From assembly GCF_918698095.1 (NCBI RefSeq), contig NZ_CAKKLY010000001.1, positions 124,001 to 188,000 on the forward strand: a DNA stretch of 64,000 nt, read 5' to 3'. The notes under the pieces were generated by a model, which did no database searches, was not told where the DNA came from, and saw only the letters and a program-made list of their open reading frames with translations. This DNA is from Arthrobacter sp. Bi83. GTDB taxonomy: Bacteria; Actinomycetota; Actinomycetes; Actinomycetales; Micrococcaceae. The position numbers and the translations under genes were made by a program. This document shows positions 1 to 8,462 of this stretch, in pieces (position 1 is the first letter of the stretch; each line of letters begins with the position of its first letter).

Positions 1-786
1 ATCGAGAAGTCGTTCAAGGACCTACACGTGCTGCGGGGCGTCAACTTAGACGTGATGGCGGGGAGCATCTTCGCGCTGCTCGGCTCGAACGGTGCGGGCA
101 AGACTACACTGGTGCGGATCCTGTCGACGCTGCTGAAGGCCGACGCGGGCACCGCCACGGTGCACGGCTTCGACGTCGCCGCGAAGCCCGGCGACGTGCG
201 CGAATCGATCAGCCTGACCGGCCAGTTCGCCGCGGTAGATGAAGTGCTCACCGGCCGGGAGAACCTCGTGCTGATCGCCAAGCTGCGTCACCTGAAGAAC
301 CCGGATGCGATAGCGGACGACCTGCTCGCCCGCTTCTCGCTCACCGAAGCAGGCAGCCGCAAGGCATCGACATACTCGGGCGGCATGCGACGCCGGCTCG
401 ACATCGCGATGAGCCTGATCGGCAACCCACCGATCATCTTCCTCGACGAGCCGACGACGGGGCTCGACCCCCAGGGGCGCGTCGAGGTGTGGCAAACCGT
501 CAAGGAACTCGCCAAGGGCGGCACGACCGTGCTGCTGACCACCCAGTACCTCGATGAGGCCGAGCAGCTGGCAGACCGGATCGCCATCCTGCACAAGGGC
601 ACGATCATCCAGAACGGCACCCTCACCGAACTCAAGCGACTCCTCCCGCCCGCCAAGGTCGAGTACGTCGAGAAGCAGCCCTCCCTCGAGGACGTCTTCC
701 TCGCCCTCGTCGGTGACACCGGCGAAACCGACACCGCTGACGACCCCACCGACGGCACGGTCCCGGCAGGAAAGGACCTCCGATGA
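1..786 (+). CDS. ABC exporter ATP-binding subunit, DrrA type (5' end outside window)
   Basis: Nucleotide-binding subunit of a drug or antibiotic ABC exporter. The reading frame is open from the first base, so the N-terminus lies upstream of the window; the GTG at 28 is internal, not the start. Visible motifs in order are Walker A (GSNGAGKTT), the ABC signature (YSGGM), Walker B with catalytic Glu (IIFLDEPTTGLDP) and an H-loop replaced by TTQYLDEAEQLADR, typical of the daunorubicin-resistance DrrA/CcmA family. A short acidic C-terminal tail follows the conserved PSLEDVFLAL segment. The stop overlaps the start of the permease gene by 4 bases (ATGA), so the two are translationally coupled and should form one exporter. 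The substrate cannot be told from sequence. Confidence 0.93.
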   Translation: MEKSFKDLHVLRGVNLDVMAGSIFALLGSNGAGKTTLVRILSTLLKADAGTATVHGFDVAAKPGDVRESISLTGQFAAVDEVLTGRENLVLIAKLRHLKNPDAIADDLLARFSLTEAGSRKASTYSGGMRRRLDIAMSLIGNPPIIFLDEPTTGLDPQGRVEVWQTVKELAKGGTTVLLTTQYLDEAEQLADRIAILHKGTIIQNGTLTELKRLLPPAKVEYVEKQPSLEDVFLALVGDTGETDTADDPTDGTVPAGKDLR

Positions 787-1547
787 CCACCCACGTCCTC
801 AGCGACACCGGCGTCCTCACCAGCCGCTCGCTGCGCCACATCCTCCGAAGCCCCGACACGATCATCACCACAGCGGTCACCCCGATCGCACTGATGCTGC
901 TGTTCGTATACGTCTTCGGTGGCGCGATCAACACCGGATCCGACCAGTCCTACATCAACTACATGCTCCCCGGCATCCTGCTCATCACGATTGCGTCCGG
1001 CATTGCGTACACCGCCTACCGGTTGTTCCTCGACTTGCAGGGCGGCATCTTCGACCGCTTCCAGTCCATGCCGATCGCGAGGTCGAGCGTGCTCTGGGCG
1101 CATGTGCTCACCTCCCTGGTCGCGAATCTGGTCTCGGTCGCGATCGTCATCGGCGTCGCGCTGATCATGGGGTTCCGCACCGGGGCATCCATTGGCGTCT
1201 GGCTCGCCGTCGCCGGCATCCTGATCCTGTTCACCCTCGCGCTGACCTGGCTCGCCGTGATCGCCGGGCTCTCGGCGAAGACTGTCGACGGCGCGAGTGC
1301 GTTCAGCTACCCGCTGATCTTCCTGCCGTTCATCAGCTCGGCGTTCGCGCCCACCGACTCGATGCCCGGCCCGGTCGCATGGTTCGCCGAGAACCAGCCC
1401 GTGACATCCATCGTGAACACCATCCGGGCCCTGTTCGCCCAGGAACCCGTCGGCAGTGACATCTGGATCGCCCTCGCCTGGCTTGTCGGCACTCTCGTCG
1501 TCGCCTACGCCTTCGCGACCGCCATCTACCGCCGCAAAATCAGCTGA
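783..1547 (+). CDS. ABC exporter permease, DrrB/ABC-2 type
   Basis: Membrane subunit of the exporter encoded with the preceding ATPase. The 254-residue protein has about six hydrophobic segments, starting near residue 33 (TAVTPIALMLLFVYVFGG). The loop before the last segments contains the ABC-2 permease pattern FLPFISSAFAPTDSMP and then WFAENQPVTSIVNTIRAL, both characteristic of DrrB-like permeases. Length is normal for the family. It is the last gene of its operon: a strong hairpin follows, and the next genes run on the opposite strand. Confidence 0.93.
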   Translation: MTTHVLSDTGVLTSRSLRHILRSPDTIITTAVTPIALMLLFVYVFGGAINTGSDQSYINYMLPGILLITIASGIAYTAYRLFLDLQGGIFDRFQSMPIARSSVLWAHVLTSLVANLVSVAIVIGVALIMGFRTGASIGVWLAVAGILILFTLALTWLAVIAGLSAKTVDGASAFSYPLIFLPFISSAFAPTDSMPGPVAWFAENQPVTSIVNTIRALFAQEPVGSDIWIALAWLVGTLVVAYAFATAIYRRKIS

Positions 1548-1590
1548 GGCCGAACGCTGCTCGCGGCAGGGGCACTCCGCGCCGAACGAT

Positions 1591-1624
1591 TCCGCCCGCC
1601 TCCCCCTCACGGGAAGCGGGCGGA
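1591..1624 (+). terminator. Hairpin downstream of the ABC exporter genes
   Basis: A perfect 8-bp GC stem (CCGCCCGC at 1592-1599, GCGGGCGG at 1616-1623) plus one flanking T-A pair lies 44 bases after the permease stop. There is no clear U run, as is common for actinobacterial terminators. It could equally end minus-strand transcription from the transposition genes. Confidence 0.55.
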
Positions 1625-1662
1625 GTCGCTGCTCACGTCAGGGAAGCCGCAAACGCATGAGG

Positions 1663-2037
1663 TCAGGGTCGGGCGTCGCGCAGCGCCCCATGCGCTCGTG
1701 CCAGCCGATCTTGTAGGCGGCGGTTCTCGTCCGTGAGCTGCTGGATGCGTTGGTGGGCAAGCTGAAGCCGCCGTTGCATCGATGTCTCGGACGCTCGAAC
1801 AGACGACCCCGTAGGCGACGTTCTACCCGGTCGTTTCCGCTGCTGGAGCCGCTCCAACAGGTCCGGCTGGGTGTAAAGCCAAGACCGTGACACGCCCGCT
1901 GTTCTGGCCAGCTCGCTGACGCTTGCGGGTTGTGTCGTTTGGTCAAGTTGCTTGAGCGCCTCCTCTGCCCGTTGACGCGCTTTGTCTGATCGGTGGCGTG
2001 CGGCGGCCAGGAGGTGATGGGTGTTGTCAGTTCGCAT
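1663..2037 (-). CDS. tnpC: TnpC-like DNA-binding protein (DUF6262) of a Tn554-type module
   Basis: Third gene of a Tn554-like set. Tn554 TnpC is a small accessory protein that influences transposition orientation and efficiency. At 124 residues it matches Tn554 TnpC in size and position. Residues about 35-60 form a helix-turn-helix-like segment (SVSELARTAGVSRSWLYTQPDL). The C-terminal third is a predicted coiled coil (QRRLQLAHQRIQQLTDENRR). Its start lies inside the 3' end of the large recombinase gene (11-base overlap), so expression should be coupled. The DUF6262 assignment rests on recognised sequence pattern, not on a search. Confidence 0.8.
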   Translation of the reverse strand: MRTDNTHHLLAAARHRSDKARQRAEEALKQLDQTTQPASVSELARTAGVSRSWLYTQPDLLERLQQRKRPGRTSPTGSSVRASETSMQRRLQLAHQRIQQLTDENRRLQDRLARAHGALRDARP

Positions 2038-3964
2038 CGTTGCTGCCCCCGTCCCGGGTGCTTTGGATGGTGCCGATGATGCTTTCCAGGTTGGCCGCGA
2101 CGTGTCGGTTCATTTCGACGACTCGCGTTTGCCCTGCCGTTTCAGCGTGGGCGATGAGTCTTTTGGTGGAGCGCAGATGGTCGAGGTGCTCGGTCAGGAA
2201 GTCGGGGGTGGTGATGAATACCGGGCAGGTCAGGCATGCGTTGGCGTGCGGGCAGGCCTGTTGCAGTGGCAGTCCGCAGTACCCGTTGGGCAGGGCCATG
2301 GTGACCCGGCCCAGATTTTCTTTCATCCAGGCCGCGTCGTTGATCGCGTCATCGTGCCCGGGGCTGAGGATTTGGCCGTGGATGTTGATCTTCCGGGCTT
2401 GTTCCCAGTGCCGCCGCACGGTTTCGTCCTTCAGCCGGGCGTAGCGGGCGGTCATCTCGTGGGATTCATGGTCCAGCAACCGGCGGACCACTTCCTGCGG
2501 GACGTCAGCGTTGATGAGCCGTGTCGCGTAAGTGTGGCGGAGCTGATGGGCTGTGAAGCGGAACGTGCGGCCCTGTTCATCATGCAGCCCGATCGTCGTC
2601 TGCCAGGCCTGGATGAGGCCGGCGGCGGTTCCGGGGTTCCATGGCCGGTCGCCGCTTCGGGAGTTCGGAGCCGGGGCAAGGTAGCGGGCCTCCGGCATGA
2701 CGGCTCGGACGGCAAGCTTTTGCTGGTTGATCGCGGCCGCGAGTTCGTCGTCGATCGGTAAGGTCGCCTCGCGGGACATCTTGTGGTTGAAGTAGCGCAA
2801 GTAGGGGGCGTTCTGGTTGTCGTTGAGGAGACAGTCGATTTCCAGCCGGTACGTATCGGCCAGGCGAAGCCCGGTGCGGATGAGTATCTGCATCATGAGC
2901 CGGTGCGGCTGCTCCAGTTGCTCGAGCGCTTTGGTGTCTTCGATTTGGGCCATGACGAACTCAGGAAGTGCCCGGGGCAGTGCTGCCGGGCGGCGGGGAT
3001 GGTCGCCCATTCGGATCCCGGCAGATGGCGGCAGCGCCGGTTCCCAGTTGTTTTCGCGTACAGCGCGGAGGAACAGGGCGGTCGAGCTCAGGGAGTAGCT
3101 GCGGCTGGCGGGACCGAGGCGGAGCCGAAGCAACAGGTTGAGGTAGACCTCGATGCATTCGCGGGTGAAGTCCTGCACCGCGCCGTTGGACCCGGCGTGT
3201 TCGGTGAAGGCGTCAGCCAGGCGCTGCAGGGCTGTCATGTCGCGGTTGAGCTGGGAATAGCTCGTGCCGGTGGAGATCCGCCAGCGCATGAACCGCTTCG
3301 CGAGCAGCCTCAGCCACGGCTGCGGCATGGTGCTGAACCGCAACCTGCCCTGCTGGCCTGTCCTGCCCCTGAATCCCATGACCTCAAGCCGCCAAACATC
3401 GCGCTCGAACTCCGAGGACGCATTGGGCGGTTCCAGAAAATGTTCCAGAGCCGAGGACAGTGCTGCGTGTGTCCGGCGTACCGCCGACGGAGCATCTTGA
3501 AGTTGGGTGCTTTCCGCGCCGGAATCGGTCAGTAACGATCCGGCCTCCGTTTGTCTCAGCCTGCCGAGCAGGCTGCGGAGGTCCTGTAAGCGGAACCGTT
3601 GCCGATCCCTGGGGCTGGAAGCCAGGAGCTGGATGGCCAAGGCCAGCTCAATGCGTAGCCTGTCCGGCAAGCCGCCCAGATCCAACCTTTCAGGCCTGGT
3701 TGGTGGCCCCGATAAGGCACGGAATTTATCTAGACCGGGCTGGCCGAGTTTGTTCCATCGGTAGAGGTGCGTCTGGCAGAGCTGCTTGGTACTGAGGAAC
3801 CGGGCGCACCCGCCAATGCTGCAGAGCGGGAACAGGTTTCCCGCCAGCTCAGCGTCATCGAGCACAATCACAGTGGCATCAAACCGGGGTGAAAGGGCCA
3901 GGCGCATCCGCGGTAGGGCGTCGCCCGGGCCGGTGGAACCACCGCTGAATTCACGCCGGGTCAT
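2027..3964 (-). CDS. tnpB: Tyrosine recombinase, TnpB-like (large)
   Basis: Site-specific DNA recombinase of the phage-integrase superfamily, 645 residues, about the size of Tn554 TnpB (630). The N-terminal half is a long DNA-binding/arm region including a core-binding helix set (SYSQLNRDMTALQRLADAF). The catalytic domain begins near residue 325. The first catalytic Arg is in IRTGLRLADTYRLEID, the H-x-x-R box is TAHQLRHTYATRL, a second His is in LLDHESHEMT, and the nucleophile Tyr is in ARYARL. A C-terminal region contains several Cys residues (LPLQQACPHANACLTCPVF), possibly a metal-binding element. Its ATG shares one base with the tnpA stop (TGATG). Confidence 0.88.
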   Translation of the reverse strand: MTRREFSGGSTGPGDALPRMRLALSPRFDATVIVLDDAELAGNLFPLCSIGGCARFLSTKQLCQTHLYRWNKLGQPGLDKFRALSGPPTRPERLDLGGLPDRLRIELALAIQLLASSPRDRQRFRLQDLRSLLGRLRQTEAGSLLTDSGAESTQLQDAPSAVRRTHAALSSALEHFLEPPNASSEFERDVWRLEVMGFRGRTGQQGRLRFSTMPQPWLRLLAKRFMRWRISTGTSYSQLNRDMTALQRLADAFTEHAGSNGAVQDFTRECIEVYLNLLLRLRLGPASRSYSLSSTALFLRAVRENNWEPALPPSAGIRMGDHPRRPAALPRALPEFVMAQIEDTKALEQLEQPHRLMMQILIRTGLRLADTYRLEIDCLLNDNQNAPYLRYFNHKMSREATLPIDDELAAAINQQKLAVRAVMPEARYLAPAPNSRSGDRPWNPGTAAGLIQAWQTTIGLHDEQGRTFRFTAHQLRHTYATRLINADVPQEVVRRLLDHESHEMTARYARLKDETVRRHWEQARKINIHGQILSPGHDDAINDAAWMKENLGRVTMALPNGYCGLPLQQACPHANACLTCPVFITTPDFLTEHLDHLRSTKRLIAHAETAGQTRVVEMNRHVAANLESIIGTIQSTRDGGSNDAN

Positions 3965-5100
3965 CAGCCGTCCCCCTTTTTGTTCGGACCGAAAGTATCA
4001 CCGTCGGCCTCCGGATTGTCAGGCAGCCAGCCCGCCGATGCCAGCGCCTTCCGCACGTGCCGGATGTCGAGGTGGGAATAGGTGTCGATCGTGGTCGCGA
4101 CCGATGAGTGGCCCAGCAGTTTCTGGACCACCTCAGACGGGACGTTCCGGCGGAGCAGGTCGGTGGCATACGTGTGGCGGAACTGGTGCGGCGTGAAGTG
4201 AAACCCCGTGCGGGCCCTCAGCCGGGAGACCAGATCAAGGACCGCCTGATAAGTCATCGGACGGCCCACGGGCTCCGACCAAAGATTCACAAAGACATAG
4301 TCGCAATCCAGCGTTCCGTACTCGTCGAACAGGTAATCGGCAAATATCCGCACCAGACCGGCCTGGACGGGAATGTCACGGTCGCCGGTCTTGGCCCTGG
4401 CGTTGTTGGCGTTCCGCCGGGACCGCACCCTGACGATGCACGCAGCGGAGTCAATGTCCTCATGCCGAAGCCCAAGTGCTTCACCGATCCTCATCCCGGA
4501 TCCAGCCAGCAAGCCGAAGAGCAACCGGTCCCGCAGGTGATCGCACGCATCAAGGACCGCCGATACCTGACCCGGGTTGAGCGTCCGCGGTGTCCGGGCC
4601 GGCGTTCTCCGCTTTAGTTCCTTCCCCGGCCGGGCCGAACCGCCAAGATGGGCAAGCAGCGGCTTCCATGCTCCACTGCGGCCACGCCGGCCTGTCAGCG
4701 GCATGAACTCGAAGGCCGCCCCATGTTGCTGATGAAACTGGTAGAACGACCCGACGGCGGATAACTTGCGGTTGATCGTCGTCGCCGAACAATGCTCCGC
4801 CCGGTTCGTCAGGTGCCGCAGTTGTCCCGACCGCTCGGCGGGAGCGAGGCTCAGCCAGTTGGCGAAGCGGCCAAGGTCCTCCAACTGCACGTCCCGCCAC
4901 CGAACCTGGGACTGCTCGAGAAAGGTGAAGAAGTCCCGCAGATCGAAGGCATAAGACCTTACCGTCCCGGGCGACCGGTCCACGGCGCCCAGATGCGCAA
5001 GGAAACGGTCAACTGGAGCGACGACGTCATACGAGGGGTCGGTGACGGTCCAGGACTCCTCTCCATCGGGCTGAATCACTCGTTGAACGGACCAGGGCAT
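3964..5100 (-). CDS. tnpA: Tyrosine recombinase, TnpA-like (small)
   Basis: First gene of the Tn554-like set: a 378-residue tyrosine recombinase with a SAM-like core-binding domain (residues about 25-120) and a catalytic domain. Catalytic residues are visible: Arg in GSGMRIGEALGLRHEDID, H-x-x-R in PHQFRHTYATDLL, His in LLGHSSVATT and Tyr in IDTYSHLD. It would act with TnpB in excision and insertion. The ATG at 5100 follows a GGAGGGAG ribosome-binding site. Downstream tnpB overlaps its stop by one base. Confidence 0.9.
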   Translation of the reverse strand: MPWSVQRVIQPDGEESWTVTDPSYDVVAPVDRFLAHLGAVDRSPGTVRSYAFDLRDFFTFLEQSQVRWRDVQLEDLGRFANWLSLAPAERSGQLRHLTNRAEHCSATTINRKLSAVGSFYQFHQQHGAAFEFMPLTGRRGRSGAWKPLLAHLGGSARPGKELKRRTPARTPRTLNPGQVSAVLDACDHLRDRLLFGLLAGSGMRIGEALGLRHEDIDSAACIVRVRSRRNANNARAKTGDRDIPVQAGLVRIFADYLFDEYGTLDCDYVFVNLWSEPVGRPMTYQAVLDLVSRLRARTGFHFTPHQFRHTYATDLLRRNVPSEVVQKLLGHSSVATTIDTYSHLDIRHVRKALASAGWLPDNPEADGDTFGPNKKGDG

Positions 5101-5285
5101 GGCGGCTCCCTCCTTGGAAACAGGTTCCTATGGCGGCATCCGGTCTAACAGGTCCAATCGACTGAACCGTGAACTCGTGGACAACACTCCAGATAACGCT
5201 TCCGATAAGCCGGGCGTGACTGTCGCAGGCCGCCCGTAGGCTACGTCAAAGACATCCAGCCAAGGGCTGAAGGAAACATATGTTC

Positions 5286-5291
5286 TATAGT
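5286..5291 (+). promoter_or_regulatory. -10 hexamer TATAGT of a likely leaderless gene
   Basis: TATAGT stands 7 bases before the GTG at 5299, and no ribosome-binding site is present. That spacing places the transcription start at or next to the start codon. Confidence 0.45.
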
Positions 5292-5298
5292 TAAGTCC

Positions 5299-5583
5299 GT
5301 GATCAAGGGAGGCGGCCCAGAGGAAATCGAGCGGATGGTGGCCCGATTGGACGCGGACAAGAGCCGTCCTATTGATGACCCCGCTCCGATCCGAGAGTTC
5401 CCCAAGTATGGCCGGCCCCTGGTCTACGTGAGCGGGATCTACGGCAAGGCGGTTGCCTGGACGCACACCTACGGCCTGATTGAATGGCTGGACGCTTCCG
5501 GCAAGTACCACATGGGTTGGGCGCACTCTTCAAACATAAAGCGAGTTGCCGCGGATGAGTGGAAGGGTGCCAGCGGACTCTAG
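5299..5583 (+). CDS. Small hypothetical protein, 94 residues
   Basis: Not recognised. The frame is closed upstream by a TGA at 5269, and GTG 5299 is the only usable start; a -10-like TATAGT 7 bases upstream suggests a leaderless mRNA. The protein is soluble, with no signal peptide or membrane segment. The second half is rich in aromatic residues (YVSGIYGKAVAWTHTYGLIEWL, then YHMGWAHSSNIKRV) and may fold as a small beta barrel of SH3-like type; that fold is a guess. It is the first gene after the transposition module and runs in the same direction as the membrane-anchored gene at 5638. Confidence 0.5.
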   Translation: MIKGGGPEEIERMVARLDADKSRPIDDPAPIREFPKYGRPLVYVSGIYGKAVAWTHTYGLIEWLDASGKYHMGWAHSSNIKRVAADEWKGASGL

Positions 5584-5637
5584 GATGACCAGCTGGCCCG
5601 TAAACTTGATCCGGCCTATCTGCACTATGGGGGAAAC

Positions 5638-6165
5638 TTGCACAGCCAACTCGTGATCGTCCTGAACTCTTCCAGCTCTACACCAGCCTGGGTAGCTCCT
5701 GTCCTGGCTGGCGCGTTCACTCTGCTCGGTGTGCTCGTCGCTAATCTCTTCAACTGGCTAGGCGACAAGCGCAAAACGAAGAGAGAAGACGAGCAACGGT
5801 GGCATGACATCATGCGCGAAGAAGCCTCCCAGCTTATTGCCGTGTCTGAGGAAGCCCTTGAAACAATGAACTCACGACGAACATCGTCCGCCAAGGAGAC
5901 CCCCGATCAACGGCGGGAGATGATTTCCAAGGCCCGGACAGCAAACGGTCACTACTTGGCACTCCGTGCTATTGCACCGGAAGTGGTCATCAATGCCGGT
6001 GGAGCGGTATATGCGAATGTTCTATCTGCCACTATGGGAAAAATGAGACCCTACGCTGCCATGTCTAATCACCGCAAAGCGGCAGTGAATCTTATCGAAG
6101 CACTTCGTAAAGAGATAGGCGTGATGGATGAAAAGCCGAACAAGAATAAAGCCCTGCATAAGTAG
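5638..6165 (+). CDS. Membrane-anchored helical protein of unknown function, 175 residues
   Basis: Not recognised. An N-terminal membrane segment at about residues 17-40 (WVAPVLAGAFTLLGVLVANLF) is followed by a very charged stretch (GDKRKTKREDEQRWH) and a long mostly helical cytoplasmic part, probably coiled. This one-membrane-span plus helical-tail layout is common among small proteins in phage-defence loci, where it serves as an effector or membrane tether; no specific family is claimed. The start is TTG at 5638 with a GGGGGAA stretch just upstream; a GTG at 5653 is an alternative. Base composition is more A+T rich than the core chromosome. It converges with the TIR genes on the other strand. 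Confidence 0.65.
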   Translation: MHSQLVIVLNSSSSTPAWVAPVLAGAFTLLGVLVANLFNWLGDKRKTKREDEQRWHDIMREEASQLIAVSEEALETMNSRRTSSAKETPDQRREMISKARTANGHYLALRAIAPEVVINAGGAVYANVLSATMGKMRPYAAMSNHRKAAVNLIEALRKEIGVMDEKPNKNKALHK

Positions 6166-6266
6166 ACATTTAGCTCTAATATCTACGCTATAGTCTGGCA
6201 ATAGCGAATAGGTGTATTAGAAGCCGATCGATTGACTATCACCAGCCTGACATAGCGCCAGTCCGA

Positions 6267-7151
6267 CTAGGCGCCTGGGCCGTCTTCTGAATAGGTCAAC
6301 ATATAAGAAAAGTTGATCCAGTAAGGCACCTGCGCGTTGATCTCTTCTAAAGCCGCCTTGACCTCATCAGGAATCCGCAGCGCTGAATAGACCTCGTAGT
6401 GCTCTTTATCGACCCTCCTGACGTGAGCGCGGTCCCAACTGCCACGGGCTATGAGACTGTCGTTAATGATCTTCTCAAAGCGGGCTGCACGACTTCCCCC
6501 TGTCTTGAGCGTCTCGCCTTCGTGATTATCCTGATCTAGGAGTTTTTCAACGCCATCAAGAGTCGCCCGCGAGCTTTGGTCCAGTTTCAGGACCAGCTGG
6601 TGAATATCCTCCAGCCGCAGTTGCGTCGTTGACATCTCGGGCTTGTAAGCATAATCGTTCTTTTCAACGCGTGTGAATATGTCTTCCATCTTGCCCCAAT
6701 GGTTCTCGAAGGCCTCGTCAAGAACGTTTTGAGCAACAGGAAAGGAGCGAGCTTTATTGAGAGAATCAACAAGCTTCTTGAATTCAGACTTCCGCCCCTG
6801 GGGTTTCTTGAGCTGCCGAAGCTGGAAATTCTTAAGTGGGCTTGTAAGATCCGCTAACTCGAGGTCGATGAGGATGGGGACAACGTTGCTGTCTCCCTCG
6901 ACCGACTTCCAAAGTGCTCCGGCCTCGTAGTTGATCCACGATCGGTCTTGGTTCTCTGCAGTCGTGACAATGATGCCGTATTTTGTGTCGGAGAGCTGAT
7001 GGTGGATTTCAGCCATGGAGAGCGTGCCCGAATCGATATCCATGTCACTAACCCACGGCTGAAGATCCTGCAGTACGTGCGGGAGCCAGCTCCGCAGCTG
7101 GATCGCGAAGTCTTTGGATTTCTCGCCGGACCAGCTAATGAAAACCTTCAA
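6267..7151 (-). CDS. TIR-domain protein A, 294 residues
   Basis: Bacterial TIR-domain protein. TIR domains of this type are NAD+-consuming or cyclic-ADPR-producing enzymes in many anti-phage systems. The TIR domain covers residues 1-120. Beta-A is KVFISWSGEKS, the BB-loop region is DIDSGTLSMAEIHHQL, and the putative catalytic Glu lies in WINYEAGALW. Residues about 125-215 look helical. A small alpha/beta C-terminal domain (about 220-290) resembles that of the neighbouring TIR protein. Its ATG overlaps the stop of the upstream TIR gene (ATGA), so both are made from one mRNA. There is no membrane segment. The sequence is A+T-rich compared with the core genome. Enzyme activity and phage defence are inferred from the family. 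Confidence 0.87.
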   Translation of the reverse strand: MKVFISWSGEKSKDFAIQLRSWLPHVLQDLQPWVSDMDIDSGTLSMAEIHHQLSDTKYGIIVTTAENQDRSWINYEAGALWKSVEGDSNVVPILIDLELADLTSPLKNFQLRQLKKPQGRKSEFKKLVDSLNKARSFPVAQNVLDEAFENHWGKMEDIFTRVEKNDYAYKPEMSTTQLRLEDIHQLVLKLDQSSRATLDGVEKLLDQDNHEGETLKTGGSRAARFEKIINDSLIARGSWDRAHVRRVDKEHYEVYSALRIPDEVKAALEEINAQVPYWINFSYMLTYSEDGPGA

Positions 7152-8131
7152 CTTGTCACTGCCCCTTCGGAGACGCCGGCGACTGCCGGGTCGACGTTGA
7201 AGACAATCCGTTCGTCAGCTTTTCGGCTTCCGAAGACCTTGACGGAGATCGAGGAACGGTCAGCTTCATCCAAGGGAATTGGCGTCGTCACAGTAATCAG
7301 ACCGCTCTTTGCCACGGATACGGATGAACCTCGTAGCTGAAGATTTTGATTGAGGTGTCGACTGATTGTGTTGCTGATGGTCTCTGGAAGGGGCGACGCT
7401 GGTACGTATACTGAGTCCCGAGCTGTGGCCGCCCTGTAGTTCAAGTAGTGGGGGTCGTCGGGACGGTGCAGCAAACCAGTCCGCATAAGCACAGCTTCCA
7501 CGTCCATAGTTCTTTCCGCGAACTCGCCGAACTGAAGCATAAGAGTTTTGACTGATTGCAGAACCTCATCAAGTTTTTGCTCCTGCATGCGTTCTCGTGA
7601 CGCCTGAGTCGGCCTGTCAGCCGGCGCAGCTTCCCACTCTTCGGCCTCCTTGATTGCAACTTCCAAGTCCGGCCACCACTTATCAAAGGCTGCATCCAAC
7701 TGCGCAGTGTCTCGCGGTGCTGCCAGAGCGCTGTTTATCGAATGCACAATGACCTTGATGTCCTGCTCGGTCGCGAGATGTGCCTGGTAGTTCGAAAGCG
7801 GCGGCTTTAGCGAGGCAATGCCATCGAAACCGACAAGAAGCGGAATCGCACTGGCGTTGGCACCTTTGACGGCCTTGGATAGCGCACCAGCCTCAAAGTT
7901 GAGCCACGTTTCATGCTGGTTTTCTGGCGTGACACAGATGATCCCGAAGTTGGTTGATTCGAGCGCGTCGCTGATTTGTGAGATTGAAAGCTTTCCTGAC
8001 TCGATACTCTTCGCGCTCATCCAGGGCTGAACCTGGTTGATAACTTGAGGAAGCCACTCGTCGAGCGCCTTGGCGACAATGAGACTTCGCTCTTTCGACC
8101 AGCTAATAAAAACCTTCAAGACATACCCCAT
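7148..8131 (-). CDS. TIR-domain protein B, 327 residues, paralogue of the next gene
   Basis: Second TIR protein, upstream in the same operon. The TIR domain is at residues about 5-125: KVFISWSKERS, SIESGKLSISQISDAL, and the putative catalytic Glu in WLNFEAGALSK. This domain aligns along its whole length with TIR protein A. A helical linker (residues about 135-230, with charged repeats such as RERMQEQKLDEVLQ) leads to a C-terminal alpha/beta domain that shares an RGS...IP pattern with protein A. ATG 8131 is chosen because the conserved beta-A strand begins five residues later; a longer form from 8164 is possible. The tandem pair probably arose by duplication, then diverged strongly. Confidence 0.87.
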   Translation of the reverse strand: MGYVLKVFISWSKERSLIVAKALDEWLPQVINQVQPWMSAKSIESGKLSISQISDALESTNFGIICVTPENQHETWLNFEAGALSKAVKGANASAIPLLVGFDGIASLKPPLSNYQAHLATEQDIKVIVHSINSALAAPRDTAQLDAAFDKWWPDLEVAIKEAEEWEAAPADRPTQASRERMQEQKLDEVLQSVKTLMLQFGEFAERTMDVEAVLMRTGLLHRPDDPHYLNYRAATARDSVYVPASPLPETISNTISRHLNQNLQLRGSSVSVAKSGLITVTTPIPLDEADRSSISVKVFGSRKADERIVFNVDPAVAGVSEGAVTS

Positions 8132-8177
8132 GCTCGTTGTGACTCTTTCGGGTAAGGCTACCAACGCCGGACCTAGT

Positions 8178-8390
8178 TCAGCTCGTCCCCCTACACGTGT
8201 CCCGACCAGAAACGTGCCGCCAGATTATGTGATCAGGCCGCCAGGTCTGGTTCGGATAAAGTTCCGCAACCCGCTATTTGAGATCAGCTGTTTCCATCGG
8301 CGTCAGCTTCTCCGCGTTGAGGCCCGCGTGCTTTACCACAAAGCCGATGACCATGCGGTCGGGCTTTACGGACTGGGAGCCGGCGAGGAC
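8178..8390 (-). pseudogene. Possible degraded gene fragment
   Basis: This 298-base gap between the TIR and Schlafen-like genes holds no intact gene. One minus-strand frame reads like a protein C-terminus: LAGSQSVKPDRMVIGFV, then an in-frame TAG at 8276-8274, then DHIIWRHVSGR before a TGA at 8180. A second stop (TGA) lies just upstream at 8393. The residue pattern looks protein-like rather than random, so it may be what remains of a gene displaced during assembly of the island. I do not recognise the family with certainty. Confidence 0.3.
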
Positions 8391-8462
8391 TCAAAGGTGC
8401 AAACCGGTTCGTCATCCCAGGATTCGATCGAACTTGCGCCGCCGTCGACAAGTTGCTGAGGA

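Larger units (their letters stand above)
1663..5100 (-). mobile_element. Tn554-like transposition module (tnpA-tnpB-tnpC)
   Basis: Three overlapping minus-strand genes encode proteins of 378, 645 and 124 residues. The staphylococcal transposon Tn554 has the same order and nearly the same sizes: two tyrosine recombinases followed by a small TnpC. Elements of this kind lack terminal inverted repeats, so the true ends cannot be read from the sequence; the coordinates given are those of the genes. The module lies between the ABC exporter and the TIR gene group. Confidence 0.75.

Noticed and set aside
4068..4077. Ten-base match (CGAGGTGGGA) to the tRNA-Leu 3' end, considered as the second att site
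   Set aside because: Too short and inside the tnpA coding region; chance match.
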